Shown here: positions 1-6,279 of the stretch, one piece after another | Numbering within the stretch: the first letter of the stretch is position 1 | Layout: every line of letters begins with the position of its first letter | DNA from: Candidatus Acidiferrales bacterium | GTDB lineage: Bacteria > Acidobacteriota > Terriglobia > Acidiferrales > UBA7541 | DNA length: 7,986 nucleotides | Assembly: GCA_030044295.1 (NCBI GenBank) | Contig: JASHWB010000192.1 | Coordinates: forward strand, 1 to 7,986 | Reading direction: 5' to 3' | Notes under the pieces: generated by a model | The model's input: the letters and a program-made list of their open reading frames with translations, nothing else | What the model was told of the DNA's origin: nothing | The model's database searches: none | Translations under genes and position numbers: made by a program

Positions 1-452
1 ACGCCGATCCAAAGGAGTAATTCGAGCAGGCCCATATACTTTCCGATGCTCAAAGTCTCCGTCGTGGCGCCCCAGATTTTGGATTTTAGCTGGTTGACGA
101 TATGCACGATCAGCGCTATTGGAATCAGGATTCCGAGCTTGATCAGAAACGCGGGATTGATCACGTATTTTGTGGCCGACGATGAAAACAGCATGAAGCC
201 GCCGCAAATCGCAATCGCAAAGCCGATCCAGTTCCACGCAAAGAGGCTCTTAGAAAGATCGGCAGCCGTTTGGCGCCTTTTGCCGAGTCCGAGGAGACGA
301 AAATCCAACGCGAGGTTCGTACCGATCCAGAGAGACAGACCGGTAAAATGCGTGAGCTGCACGAACGGGTACGCCCAAGTCGAACTGCTGATAAAGAGAG
401 CCCAGTGCGTGCCCTGAAGCCATTTGGCCAATGCCATCAGCGCCGCGCTCAT
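1..452 (-). CDS. Small integral membrane protein, DUF6644-like (3' end outside window)
   Basis: Function unknown. The frame opens at ATG 452-450 and is still open at base 1, giving 150 complete codons, so most of the protein is visible. A GAGGG at 466-462 lies 9 nt before the ATG, and an in-frame TAA at 479-477 limits any upstream extension. Hydrophobic segments fall near residues 26-48, 70-91, 98-120 and 140 onward, suggesting four membrane helices. It is a paralogue of the gene just upstream (about 30% identity by eye): shared landmarks are an H-x-x-G in the first helix (H35), an LDFRLLG turn, a WxWIGF...GGFMLF second helix and a FLIKLGIL third helix. The 45-nt gap suggests co-transcription with that paralogue. 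The DUF6644 name is from memory of the family; the membrane topology is read from the sequence. Confidence 0.8.
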   Translation of the reverse strand, partial: MSAALMALAKWLQGTHWALFISSSTWAYPFVQLTHFTGLSLWIGTNLALDFRLLGLGKRRQTAADLSKSLFAWNWIGFAIAICGGFMLFSSSATKYVINPAFLIKLGILIPIALIVHIVNQLKSKIWGATTETLSIGKYMGLLELLLWIG

Positions 453-497
453 CCGCGTGAGCCCTCGATTGCGTAGTTATACCGGCGCCAAATCAAC

Positions 498-977
498 TTA
501 TCCGACTCCATTGATCGCTGGCACTTCGACGGCCAGCAAGATCGTCGCAACCCATAAAAGAAGCGAAATCAACGCGACGATTTTCGGTCCGAACGATATC
601 GATCCCTGCCGGTCCCACCGCGGCACTTGCCATTGCACGGCGATCCCCACGACCAGAGCCACAATGAAGGCGAGTATCTTGAGACGGAAAAACGATGCGC
701 CGTAGAAGTCCACCGCGTCTCCGGCGAACATGAAAAACCCTGAAATCAGAGCGAAAACAAACCCTACCCACATCCAGGGAAAAAGCTGCTCGGCCATGGC
801 CGTAGGCGTCTGTCCGCGGCCGGCAATGCCCAGCACGCGCAGATCGATCAGCGCGATCGATCCCACCAGCAGAAAGAATCCGGCGTAGTGGCAAAGCTCG
901 AACGCAGTTGTAATTGTGACCGAGCTATCGAGAGCGATGATCCACGAGCTGTGCTGAAGCGCCTCGCAGAAATGCAT
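498..977 (-). CDS. Small integral membrane protein, DUF6644-like paralogue
   Basis: A 159-residue protein of unknown function with four predicted membrane helices (about residues 24-46, 66-85, 97-115, 132-150). It aligns along its length with the next gene downstream: LCHYAGFFLLVG matches LTHFTGLSLWIG, IDLRVLG matches LDFRLLG, and FPWMWVGF matches FAWNWIGF. The shared histidine (H30 here) at the start of a glycine-rich helix is the only obvious candidate for a ligand or functional residue. The ATG at 977 follows a good ribosome site (AAGG and TAGGA in the preceding 12 nt); the gene ends in TAA at 500-498. A promoter lies just upstream, so this gene and its paralogue probably form their own two-gene unit. 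A heme or quinone role could be imagined for such a small helical bundle, but the sequence does not show one. Confidence 0.83.
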   Translation of the reverse strand: MHFCEALQHSSWIIALDSSVTITTAFELCHYAGFFLLVGSIALIDLRVLGIAGRGQTPTAMAEQLFPWMWVGFVFALISGFFMFAGDAVDFYGASFFRLKILAFIVALVVGIAVQWQVPRWDRQGSISFGPKIVALISLLLWVATILLAVEVPAINGVG

Positions 978-998
978 TCCTACCTTCCCCCGGGCGGC

Positions 999-1026
999 AT
1001 ACTACATCGTCACGCGGGGAAGTCAA
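999..1026 (-). promoter_or_regulatory. Sigma-70-type promoter for the two DUF6644-like genes
   Basis: Reading the minus strand, TTGACT (1026-1021) is followed after 16 nt by TAGTAT (1004-999). Initiation near 992 would give a leader of about 15 nt that carries the ribosome site of the gene starting at 977. The promoter starts 25 nt after the stop codon of the peroxiredoxin-like gene. No experimental support; called from consensus match and position. Confidence 0.55.
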
Positions 1027-1051
1027 CGAAGTTTTGAAGAATATTGGCCGA

Positions 1052-1654
1052 TCACTGCGGCCCGGATTCCGGCTCGCGCATGCCGAAATGCATCGAATTG
1101 CGCATCGCGCGGAAGAAATTGCCAGGGCGGGGAACCAGGCGTCGCCGCTGCGGAGCGGGAATGCCGTCGCGCGCCGAAAGCACGCGCACGATTTCCGCGG
1201 CGGGAATGCGCGAGGCGACTTCATCCACGGACGCATAGCGTACTACGCGGTCGGGATCGAGGATAAAGACCGCGGGCTTGGCGATGCCTCCCTTCTCGCG
1301 AGCGTTGTACACGCCCCACTCACGCACTACCCGGCGATGCGAATCGCACAAAATCGGAAAATCGAGATGGAATTCGTCACGGACCGCCTGCGATTTTTCG
1401 GGGCTATCAACGGAAATAGCCGCCAGCTTTGCACCGCCCGCGTGAATCGAAGGTTCCTGTTCGCGATAATCCGCCAACTGGCGGAGACAGAAGGGTCACC
1501 AGTGTCCCCGATAGAAAACGAGCACGAGGGGATTCAAGGCGCAAAGATGCGATAGCTGCTGCGGAGCTCCCGTGGAATCCGGCAGCTCGAAATCGGGCGC
1601 GGTCTCGCCTGGCTGGGGCGGCGTGGCGCGTACCGGATAGGAGAAGGATGCCAT
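1052..1654 (-). CDS. Selenocysteine-containing peroxiredoxin-like protein (AhpC/TSA family, UxxC active site)
   Basis: A predicted thioredoxin-fold thiol peroxidase or oxidoreductase, probably cytoplasmic, reducing peroxides. From ATG 1654 the product is 200 residues: PGETAPDFELPDSTG near 15-29 is the typical AhpC/TSA start, VLVFYRGHW (44-52) is the strand before the active site, then residue 53 is encoded by TGA (1498-1496), followed by PFC (C56) and LRQLADY. Downstream, LAAISVDSPE, FPILCDSHRRVVREWGVY and GIAKPAVFILDPDRVVRY are all family hallmarks, so the frame is intact on both sides of the TGA. Family members normally have W-C-P-F/Y-C here, so the TGA replaces the peroxidatic cysteine and is read as selenocysteine. 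A SECIS-like hairpin follows. The start is uncertain: no clear ribosome site, and in-frame GTG codons at 1666 and 1675 are alternatives. Residues 161-200 form a basic tail of unclear role. It lies 72 nt after the DUF2203 gene. An alternative is a pseudogene or base-call error at the TGA. Confidence 0.86.
1470..1498 (-). promoter_or_regulatory. Bacterial SECIS-like hairpin with its Sec codon
   Basis: The UGA is at 1498-1496. After 10 nt comes UCCGCC (1485-1480), loop AGUU (1479-1476), then GGCGGA (1475-1470): six Watson-Crick pairs with a 4-nt loop. The loop starts 16 nt after the UGA and has a G at its second position. Known bacterial SECIS elements lie within the coding region immediately after the UGA, have a small apical loop with a G in the first two positions, and place that loop about 16-37 nt from the UGA. 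The fit is good, but the hairpin also encodes protein and could be partly chance in GC-rich DNA. Confidence 0.75.
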
Positions 1655-1726
1655 CGGTTGTGCCACTAGATTCACATACGGTCGAAAAGTCTCAAGCTCG
1701 AAAGCAGTGGGGCATGGGACACGCTG

Positions 1727-2173
1727 CTACTGAATGGGATTTTGGTAGTCAGCGTCGCGCGGGTCGATCGGCTTGCGCCCCGCGAACCCCTCGTCCATGC
1801 CATGATAGAAACGGATGCGGTCCTCGCCAAGCCGCCAGCAAAGGAACACCTCCTGTCCGTTAATGCGTGACGGGAAATCCAGCAAGCCAACGTCAATATC
1901 TTTCACCACGCAGCCGGTGGCGTGGATGCGCTCGACGGCGTTGCGAATCGCGCTGGCGAGATGGTTGTACTCGCGGCGCCAAGTGGACGCACTATCGTAA
2001 GGCACGAGCAGGCCACCCGATCGCTGAATGCGTTCCGCCAACTCGTCCAGCTTCTCGTCCACTTCCCCGATCTTGCGCCGGGCATCGATGGCTTCGATGA
2101 GCAGCGGCTCCAGCTGGGTGCGAAGGCTCTCGGCTTCGCTGAGCGAGAAAAATTTGGGCGTTTCCTCTGCCAT
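1727..2173 (-). CDS. DUF2203 family protein
   Basis: A 148-residue soluble protein matching the DUF2203 family, whose function is not established. The N-terminal part (FFSLSEAESLRTQLEPLL, then a charged helix to about residue 50) looks like a coiled-coil or helical hairpin. The C-terminal half carries the family signature: VVKDIDVGLLDFPS, NGQEVFLCWRLGE and IRFYHGMDEGFAGRKPI. The ATG at 2173 is preceded by GGAG (2184-2181) at 7 nt spacing; the stop is TAG at 1729-1727. It sits 45 nt after moaA and 72 nt before the selenoprotein gene, which fits one transcript, but nothing in its sequence ties it to cofactor or redox work. Confidence 0.88.
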   Translation of the reverse strand: MAEETPKFFSLSEAESLRTQLEPLLIEAIDARRKIGEVDEKLDELAERIQRSGGLLVPYDSASTWRREYNHLASAIRNAVERIHATGCVVKDIDVGLLDFPSRINGQEVFLCWRLGEDRIRFYHGMDEGFAGRKPIDPRDADYQNPIQ

Positions 2174-2218
2174 GTTTTTTCTCCGCCGCCTATTGGACGA
2201 TCCGCTCGCGGCGAGGGT

Positions 2219-3199
2219 TCAGCCCCCGATGAAGACCATCGTGCGCGAAGGGGGCACGAATCCCGGCTCGTTGATGCGATGGCCCTTTTCCTTTTCCGCC
2301 ACGATCGCCAGGATTTCGTCGCCGATTTCGCGATCCGTGGCGCCTCCACGCAAGAGGAACTTCAAATCGTGGTCATCCTTGCTGAAAAGGCATGTACGCA
2401 ACTTGCCGTCGGCGGTCAGCCGGATCCGCGAGCAGAAGCCGCAAAACGGCTGCGAGACCGACGAAATCAGACCGATTTCTCCGCGACCATCCGCAAAGCG
2501 GTATTTCCGGGCGGTTTCGCTTCGTTCGTGGACGACTGGCACCAGCGGCCACATGGCCGAGATGCGGCGGTGCACCTCAGCGCCGGTCACCACCGTGTCG
2601 CGCGTCCATGCGCGGTCGGCGTCGAGCGGCATAAACTCGATGAACCGCATGATCAGGTCACGCTCCCGCGCGAATTGTGCGAAAGCCTCTACCTCGTCGT
2701 CGTTTACGCCTCGCACCAGCACTGCGTTGATTTTGACCGGGCGCAGTGGAGAAGCCTGCGCCGCATCGATCCCTGCCATTACCTTGTCGAACGATTTGGT
2801 TCGCGTAATGCGCTCGAATTTGGCGCGATCCAGCGAGTCGAGGCTGATATTGATGCGACCCAGGCCTGCCCCTACCAGACGGTCGCAGCGCTCCGCCAGC
2901 AGATGCGCGTTGGTGGTCATCGACAAATCCTGCACGCCGAGCGCCTTCAGCCGCGCGATGAAATCTTCGACGCCTTCGCGCACCAGCGGCTCGCCGCCCG
3001 TCACACGCACCTTGCGGATGCCCATGGCCACCAGAATGCGCACCAAGCGCTCGTATTCGTCCCAGGAAAGCAAGTCGTCCGCCGACATGTGATTTTCCGG
3101 GTTCGCCGAGCGGCAGTAGACGCAGCGAAAATTGCAGCGATCGGTGACAGAAACCCGCAGGTCGGTAATAGCTCGTCCGAATTTATCTGTTAGCGGCAT
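2219..3199 (-). CDS. moaA: GTP 3',8-cyclase MoaA, radical SAM enzyme of molybdenum cofactor synthesis
   Basis: MoaA uses S-adenosylmethionine and two iron-sulfur clusters to convert GTP to 3',8-cyclo-7,8-dihydro-GTP, the first step of molybdopterin synthesis (with MoaC). From ATG 3199 the product is 326 residues, normal for the family. The radical SAM motif C22-x3-C26-x2-C29 is intact, followed by VTGGEPLVR (67-74) and ISLDSLD. The second cluster ligands are C253, C256 and C270 in PFCGFCSRIRLTADGKLRTC, and the chain ends in the conserved Gly-Gly tail. I chose ATG 3199, with GGAG 4 nt upstream, because a longer frame to 3340 would run through the terminator and structured leader. The leader probably senses Moco. 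No moaC, moaE or mogA is visible nearby. Confidence 0.95.
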   Translation of the reverse strand: MPLTDKFGRAITDLRVSVTDRCNFRCVYCRSANPENHMSADDLLSWDEYERLVRILVAMGIRKVRVTGGEPLVREGVEDFIARLKALGVQDLSMTTNAHLLAERCDRLVGAGLGRINISLDSLDRAKFERITRTKSFDKVMAGIDAAQASPLRPVKINAVLVRGVNDDEVEAFAQFARERDLIMRFIEFMPLDADRAWTRDTVVTGAEVHRRISAMWPLVPVVHERSETARKYRFADGRGEIGLISSVSQPFCGFCSRIRLTADGKLRTCLFSKDDHDLKFLLRGGATDREIGDEILAIVAEKEKGHRINEPGFVPPSRTMVFIGG

Positions 3200-3215
3200 C
3201 TCGCTCCAGCTCTCG

Positions 3216-3253
3216 AAAAACAAAAAAGCCCAAATCCGCGTTTGGACTTGGGC
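3216..3253 (-). terminator. Intrinsic terminator in the moaA leader
   Basis: On the minus strand GCCCAAGTCC (3253-3244), loop AAACGC, GGATTTGGGC (3237-3228) form a 10-bp stem with one G-U pair, followed directly by six T and, after one G, five more T (3227-3216). It ends 17 nt before the moaA ATG and about 260 nt after the preceding stop codon. That position suits an attenuator acting on moaA better than a plain terminator for the upstream ATPase gene. Confidence 0.88.
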
Positions 3254-3258
3254 ATACG

Positions 3259-3400
3259 CTGGCGGGAACTTCCGCCAGTCATATTCCCCTTTCCAAACGG
3301 GAGGCCCGGGCGTTTCCGCCCGAACCCTCAGCCCCAGCATGGCCGGGACATCGCCGCCGCGCCATGGGATGTCTCTCCCGGTAGGTCGCGGCGGTCGGAG
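3259..3400 (-). promoter_or_regulatory. Structured moaA leader, probable Moco riboswitch aptamer
   Basis: The region between the upstream gene and moaA folds well on the minus strand. CCGCCGC (3394-3388) pairs with GCGGCGG (3360-3354), enclosing a small GGGA/TCCC hairpin. CCCGG (3347-3343) pairs with CTGGG (3337-3333). GAGG (3329-3326) with CCTC (3304-3301) encloses CGGGCG-GAAA-CGCCCG (3322-3307), a GNRA-capped stem. CTGGCGG-AAGTTC-CCGCCAG (3278-3259) is a perfect 7-bp hairpin, and the intrinsic terminator follows at once. Moco RNA motifs are known leaders of moaA operons that respond to molybdenum cofactor. The position, length (about 140 nt) and general structure fit, and segments such as GGGCCTCCCG resemble my memory of the consensus, but I could not align it. 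Another class of leader is possible. Confidence 0.65.
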
Positions 3401-3412
3401 AATTCTTACAAA

Positions 3413-3441
3413 ACTTTACAATGGCGGGACATAGGAAGCAA
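3413..3441 (-). promoter_or_regulatory. Possible promoter for the moaA leader
   Basis: TTGCTT (3441-3436), 17-nt spacer, TAAAGT (3418-3413) on the minus strand. Initiation near 3406 would start just ahead of the first paired segment of the leader. The hexamers match the consensus only weakly. Confidence 0.3.
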
Positions 3442-3459
3442 ATCGCACATCGGGGTGCG
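3440..3459 (-). terminator. Weak hairpin, possible terminator for the AAA+ ATPase gene
   Basis: CGCAC (3459-3455), loop CCCGAT, GTGCG (3448-3444), then ATTTG. The stem has only 5 bp and the T run is short. A second inverted repeat, CGTCAG/CTGACG (3531-3511), overlaps the end of the ATPase gene, also without a T run. Neither is convincing alone. Confidence 0.25.
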
Positions 3460-3512
3460 CTTCTATACGTCTCAAGTCGTTGGAGTATGTTCTTTTAGTG
3501 CAAATTATGGCG

Positions 3513-4370
3513 TCAGGCGCCGCGGCTGACGTTACGGATTTCCTTGCGATAATCGGCTGCGCTGATTTCCACCGTGCGGGACATTTCGTACAGCCGCGAA
3601 CGGATGCGCTGCCCAACGCGTTCCGTGAGCGAATCATCGATCACTGGAGCACGCATGCCCGCCACGCGCGCCACCGGAATCGACGATGACTCGGTATCGA
3701 GATAATTGGTGGTTAGAATCGTGACACGCTTTTCGTTATAGCGCGTGTTCAAGATGTGCCCCACGGTTTCGAGCGTCCACAGCGACGGCTTGCTCGATCC
3801 GAGGTCGTCGAGCACTAGAATCTCGGCTTTCAGCACGGGTTCGAGCACGCCCATCTCAGTCGAATGGCTTTCGGCGTTGTAGCTATCTTGAATCTGCTTG
3901 AGCAGCTCGCGGTAATCGTAAAAAAGGCCGCTGTGCCCGCGCAGCACGATTTCCTTCAGTGCCGCCACGGCCAGATGCGTCTTGCCCACGCCGCACGGCC
4001 CCATCAGCAGCAGGCCTTGCTCGTTGCCGACCGGAAATTCCTCGGCAAAGCGTTGGACGATCAGCTTCGCCTGCGCAAGGCTGCGGTTCCACACGGTAAC
4101 CTGCTCGGGCGATGCGCGCTCGATTTCATTATCCGTTTCGAAGACCGCGAAATCGCAGTGACGATACCGTTCCGGCACGCGCGCCTTAGCCAGCGCCCGT
4201 TCGCTGCGGTCGCCTGAAGTGCAGTCGCATGGTACAGCCCACACAAGTTTAGGCTCGCCAGCCGAAGCCGCGCCGGGCTTGTCCGCGGAGAGCGCCTGCG
4301 CTCCCTTGGTGTTTCGCTCGACTGTCTTCCAGCCGCTACCATGGCAGGTGGGGCAATCCGCTCTCGCCAT
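3513..4370 (-). CDS. DnaC/IstB-type AAA+ ATP-binding protein with N-terminal cysteine cluster
   Basis: A 285-residue ATPase of the DnaC/DnaI/IstB group, which includes helicase loaders and transposition helper ATPases. Walker A is GPCGVGKT (124-131), Walker B is ILVLDDLG (184-191), sensor-1-like TTN is at 220-222, and the end SLTERVGQRIRSRLYEM (247-263) resembles the DnaC C-terminal arginine region. The N-terminus has C6-x2-C9 followed by HGSGW, and C48-x-C50, a likely zinc site as seen in many bacterial DnaC-like proteins. No transposase or insertion-sequence ends are nearby, so a replication role (helicase loading) is more likely than an IS helper; this is inference. The ATG at 4370 has no clear ribosome site, but the CPTCHGSGW motif begins five codons later, so the start cannot be much further downstream. 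The gene stands alone between two intergenic regions. Confidence 0.85.
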   Translation of the reverse strand: MARADCPTCHGSGWKTVERNTKGAQALSADKPGAASAGEPKLVWAVPCDCTSGDRSERALAKARVPERYRHCDFAVFETDNEIERASPEQVTVWNRSLAQAKLIVQRFAEEFPVGNEQGLLLMGPCGVGKTHLAVAALKEIVLRGHSGLFYDYRELLKQIQDSYNAESHSTEMGVLEPVLKAEILVLDDLGSSKPSLWTLETVGHILNTRYNEKRVTILTTNYLDTESSSIPVARVAGMRAPVIDDSLTERVGQRIRSRLYEMSRTVEISAADYRKEIRNVSRGA

Positions 4371-4526
4371 GCAGCAAGAATATGCGGAGAGCGGGGAGTG
4401 CGCAAGCGGATGGGCCTGTGAAAATTTTGCGTGTTGTGGAAAGCTGGAATGGGAACGAATCAGTTTTCGGTGCAGAGAATTGAGAGATGCTTGGCCGCGT
4501 TTGCGTCATTCGACGGCGGCTAAAGA

Positions 4527-4596
4527 ACGGCCCAGAGACGAAGAGAGAGCCTTCGCTCGCTGCGCTCGGTCAGGATGGCGACCCTCGCCGGGCCGT
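4527..4596 (-). terminator. Candidate terminator structure after hspR
   Basis: ACGGCCC (4596-4590, starting in the hspR stop codon) is complementary to GGGCCGT (4533-4527), which is followed by TCTTTA. The 56-nt interior holds its own hairpin (GGCGA-GGG-TCGCC, 4589-4577) and a dispersed repeat. It could end the dnaK-dnaJ-hspR transcript, but the loop is long and the T run poor. Confidence 0.4.
4547..4577. repeat. Short dispersed repeat, CATCCTGA...GCGAAGG type
   Basis: Read on the minus strand it begins CATCCTGACCGAGCGCAGCG and continues AGCGAAGGCTC. This resembles the short GAGCGAAGCGA-containing intergenic repeats I know from acidobacterial and other genomes. It lies in the gap between hspR and the AAA+ ATPase gene and is part of the terminator-like structure there. 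Only one copy of this exact form is in the window; the copy at 6280-6310 is a related variant. Confidence 0.5.
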
Positions 4597-4994
4597 CACT
4601 TCTCCACCCGAATCGTATGCCGCGGAGCCGCGCGAACGATGGCGTTGCGCACGCGATGGTCGCCGGCCGCGGCGAAATTCCTGGCCACTTCGCTGCGCAC
4701 GAATTCCATAAACGATTCCATCTGTTCGTGCATCTCCGCCATTCTGTCGCGCATATTGAGGATGATCTCGATGCCCGCCAGATTTACCCCCAGCTCGCGC
4801 GTCAAATTCAGGATCACTTCGAGGCGCTCCAGATCGGAGTCGGTGTAGAGCCGCGTATTGCCCTCTGAACGCGAAGGCGTTAGCAGACCCACGCGTTCGT
4901 AGAGTCGCAGTGTCTGAGGGTGAATTTTATATAGCTCCGCTACGGCGCTGATCATGTAGCCGGCCTTGGCCTTCCGTCTTTGCCGTGCTGCCAT
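4596..4994 (-). CDS. hspR: HspR, MerR-family heat-shock repressor
   Basis: HspR represses dnaK-type operons by binding inverted repeats called HAIR, with DnaK acting as co-repressor in studied actinobacteria. The 132-residue product has the MerR winged-helix start YMISAVAELYKIHPQTLRLYERVGLLTPSRSEGNTRLYTDSDLERL (13-58), where HPQTLRLYER is the HspR recognition-helix signature, followed by GVNLAGIEIILNMRDRM, also typical. The ATG at 4994 has an excellent AAGGAGG (5006-5000) 5 nt upstream, so the longer frame that reaches into dnaJ is rejected. It follows dnaJ by 31 nt, as expected for a repressor co-transcribed with its targets. No HAIR repeat was found inside the window; the operon promoter should lie before dnaK, outside it. 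Confidence 0.93.
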   Translation of the reverse strand: MAARQRRKAKAGYMISAVAELYKIHPQTLRLYERVGLLTPSRSEGNTRLYTDSDLERLEVILNLTRELGVNLAGIEIILNMRDRMAEMHEQMESFMEFVRSEVARNFAAAGDHRVRNAIVRAAPRHTIRVEK

Positions 4995-5025
4995 GTGCGC
5001 CTCCTTCGTTCCTTTTCCCTGAAAA

Positions 5026-6186
5026 TCAGACCGTCGCGCGCGCAAAAATCTCCTTGCGCGGATCTTCCTGATCCACTTTGCTGAGCTCGCGTAGCAGGTT
5101 GCGCACGCGCTCGTCTTCCGGCTTTGGGACCACCACTTGCACTTCAATGATTTGGTCGCCGCGCTTGCCAGGGTGCCGCGTCGACGGCGCGCCCTTTTCG
5201 CGCAGCCGCAGGCGCTTACCACTATTGGTCCCAGGCGGAATACGAACCTGCGCCCGCCCGTCGATCGTCGGGACTTCCACCTTCGCGCCAAGCGAAGCCT
5301 CTGTCACCGTGATTGGTACCGTGGTGTACAAATCATCGCCGCGGCGCTCGAAAAAGGGATGCGGCTCCACGTTGGTGATGATGTAAAGGTCGCCTGGAGG
5401 TCCGCCGTGCAGTCCCGCATTGCCGCGTCCGGCCACGCGCACGCGCGATCCGGTCTGCGCGCCCGGTGGGATGCGCACTTCCAGCGTATCCATGCGCGAG
5501 ACGCGCCCTTCGCCGCCGCAGTTCCGGCAGACGTTCTGTAGCCTGCCGGTGCCGCCGCAGCGCGAGCACGGCACCTGAAAACGCATTTTCCCGCTGACCT
5601 GCGTCATTTGGCCCGAGCCGTTGCACGTCGGACAAGTTTTCGCTTCGCCCGCCACGCCCGTACCGTGGCACACCTGGCACGTATCGAGGCGCGTGAAGCT
5701 CAGCTTTTTTACCGTGCCACGCATCGCCTCTGAAAAACTGATGTCGATGGCATACTCGAGGTCGTCGCCGCGCTCGCGCTCCGGCCGCCCTTGCGCCGCG
5801 CCCGCGCCGCTTCGGAAAAACTGGCTGAAGAGGTCGCGGAAGCTGGTCCCGCCGGTCGCGCCTTGACCTCCGAAATCGAAACCGCCGAAATCGAAGTGAA
5901 TGTCCTCCGGCGACACGCCGCCGTAACCGGCGCCCGGAGGAACTCCACCCGCCCCGGGCACGTTGAACCCGAACTGGTCGTACATCTGCCGTTTCTTCGT
6001 GTCGGAAAGGACTTCGTACGCTTCTTGGATCTGCTTGAATTTTTCTTCAGCCGATTTGTCGCCAGGATTCAGGTCGGGATGGTACTTGCGCGCGAGCTTG
6101 CGGTACGCAGCCCGGATATCCTTTGCGGACGCTTTCCGCGGAACTCCGAGCAGCTCGTAGTAATCGATTTTAGTTGCGGTTGCCAT
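5026..6186 (-). CDS. dnaJ: Chaperone protein DnaJ (Hsp40)
   Basis: A 386-residue type I DnaJ that delivers unfolded proteins to DnaK and stimulates its ATPase. The J domain (about 7-71) has HPD at 36-38. A Gly/Phe-rich linker (72-130) carries repeated FGGFDFGG. The zinc domain holds four intact CxxCxGxG motifs with cysteines 170/173, 185/188, 207/210 and 220/223. The C-terminal substrate-binding domains follow (DLEVRIPPGAQTG-like and VRIPPGTNSGKRLRL). The length is standard. The ATG at 6186 has GGAG 10 nt upstream, a slightly long spacing. It lies 181 nt after dnaK and 31 nt before hspR, so it probably shares their heat-shock control. With the conserved cysteines it could be mistaken for CbpA, but CbpA lacks the zinc domain. 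Confidence 0.96.
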   Translation of the reverse strand: MATATKIDYYELLGVPRKASAKDIRAAYRKLARKYHPDLNPGDKSAEEKFKQIQEAYEVLSDTKKRQMYDQFGFNVPGAGGVPPGAGYGGVSPEDIHFDFGGFDFGGQGATGGTSFRDLFSQFFRSGAGAAQGRPERERGDDLEYAIDISFSEAMRGTVKKLSFTRLDTCQVCHGTGVAGEAKTCPTCNGSGQMTQVSGKMRFQVPCSRCGGTGRLQNVCRNCGGEGRVSRMDTLEVRIPPGAQTGSRVRVAGRGNAGLHGGPPGDLYIITNVEPHPFFERRGDDLYTTVPITVTEASLGAKVEVPTIDGRAQVRIPPGTNSGKRLRLREKGAPSTRHPGKRGDQIIEVQVVVPKPEDERVRNLLRELSKVDQEDPRKEIFARATV

Positions 6187-6279
6187 TGGCGTGGAACTCC
6201 GCCTTTGCGGTTCACTTGAAGCAGCGGCAACGTGCTGGTAAACCGCGCAGCGTTTCCTTGTGCTTTAGCGACCAAACTT

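Noticed and set aside
1052..1477. Start of the peroxiredoxin-like gene at TTG 1477
   Set aside because: It would remove the first fold strand and the active site, although the upstream frame is clearly homologous. Read-through of the TGA explains the data better.
1667..1694. Promoter directly before the peroxiredoxin-like gene (TTGAGA, 17 nt, AATCTA)
   Set aside because: The -10 match is poor and initiation would fall almost on the start codon. It is kept only as a possible alternative to co-transcription.
1922..3193. Long plus-strand reading frame (423 codons) opposite moaA and DUF2203
   Set aside because: It is antisense to two clearly conserved genes, has arginine/alanine/histidine-rich composition with no recognisable domain, and reflects GC-rich codon use on the other strand.
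3200..3340. Extended N-terminus for MoaA from ATG 3340
   Set aside because: The extra 47 residues would be encoded by the terminator and hairpins of the leader and have no MoaA homology; ATG 3199 has a ribosome site and gives the standard N-terminus.
3469..3476. HAIR half-site (CTTGAG) near 3475
   Set aside because: No second half-site at the required 7-nt spacing; it is not near a heat-shock gene start.
4995..5291. Extended N-terminus for HspR overlapping dnaJ
   Set aside because: The added residues are a basic out-of-frame reading of dnaJ, and ATG 4994 has a near-perfect Shine-Dalgarno.
6187..6210. RNA thermometer at the dnaJ start
   Set aside because: GGCG/CGCC around the ribosome site could pair, but it is only 4 bp and lacks a fourU or ROSE-type signature.
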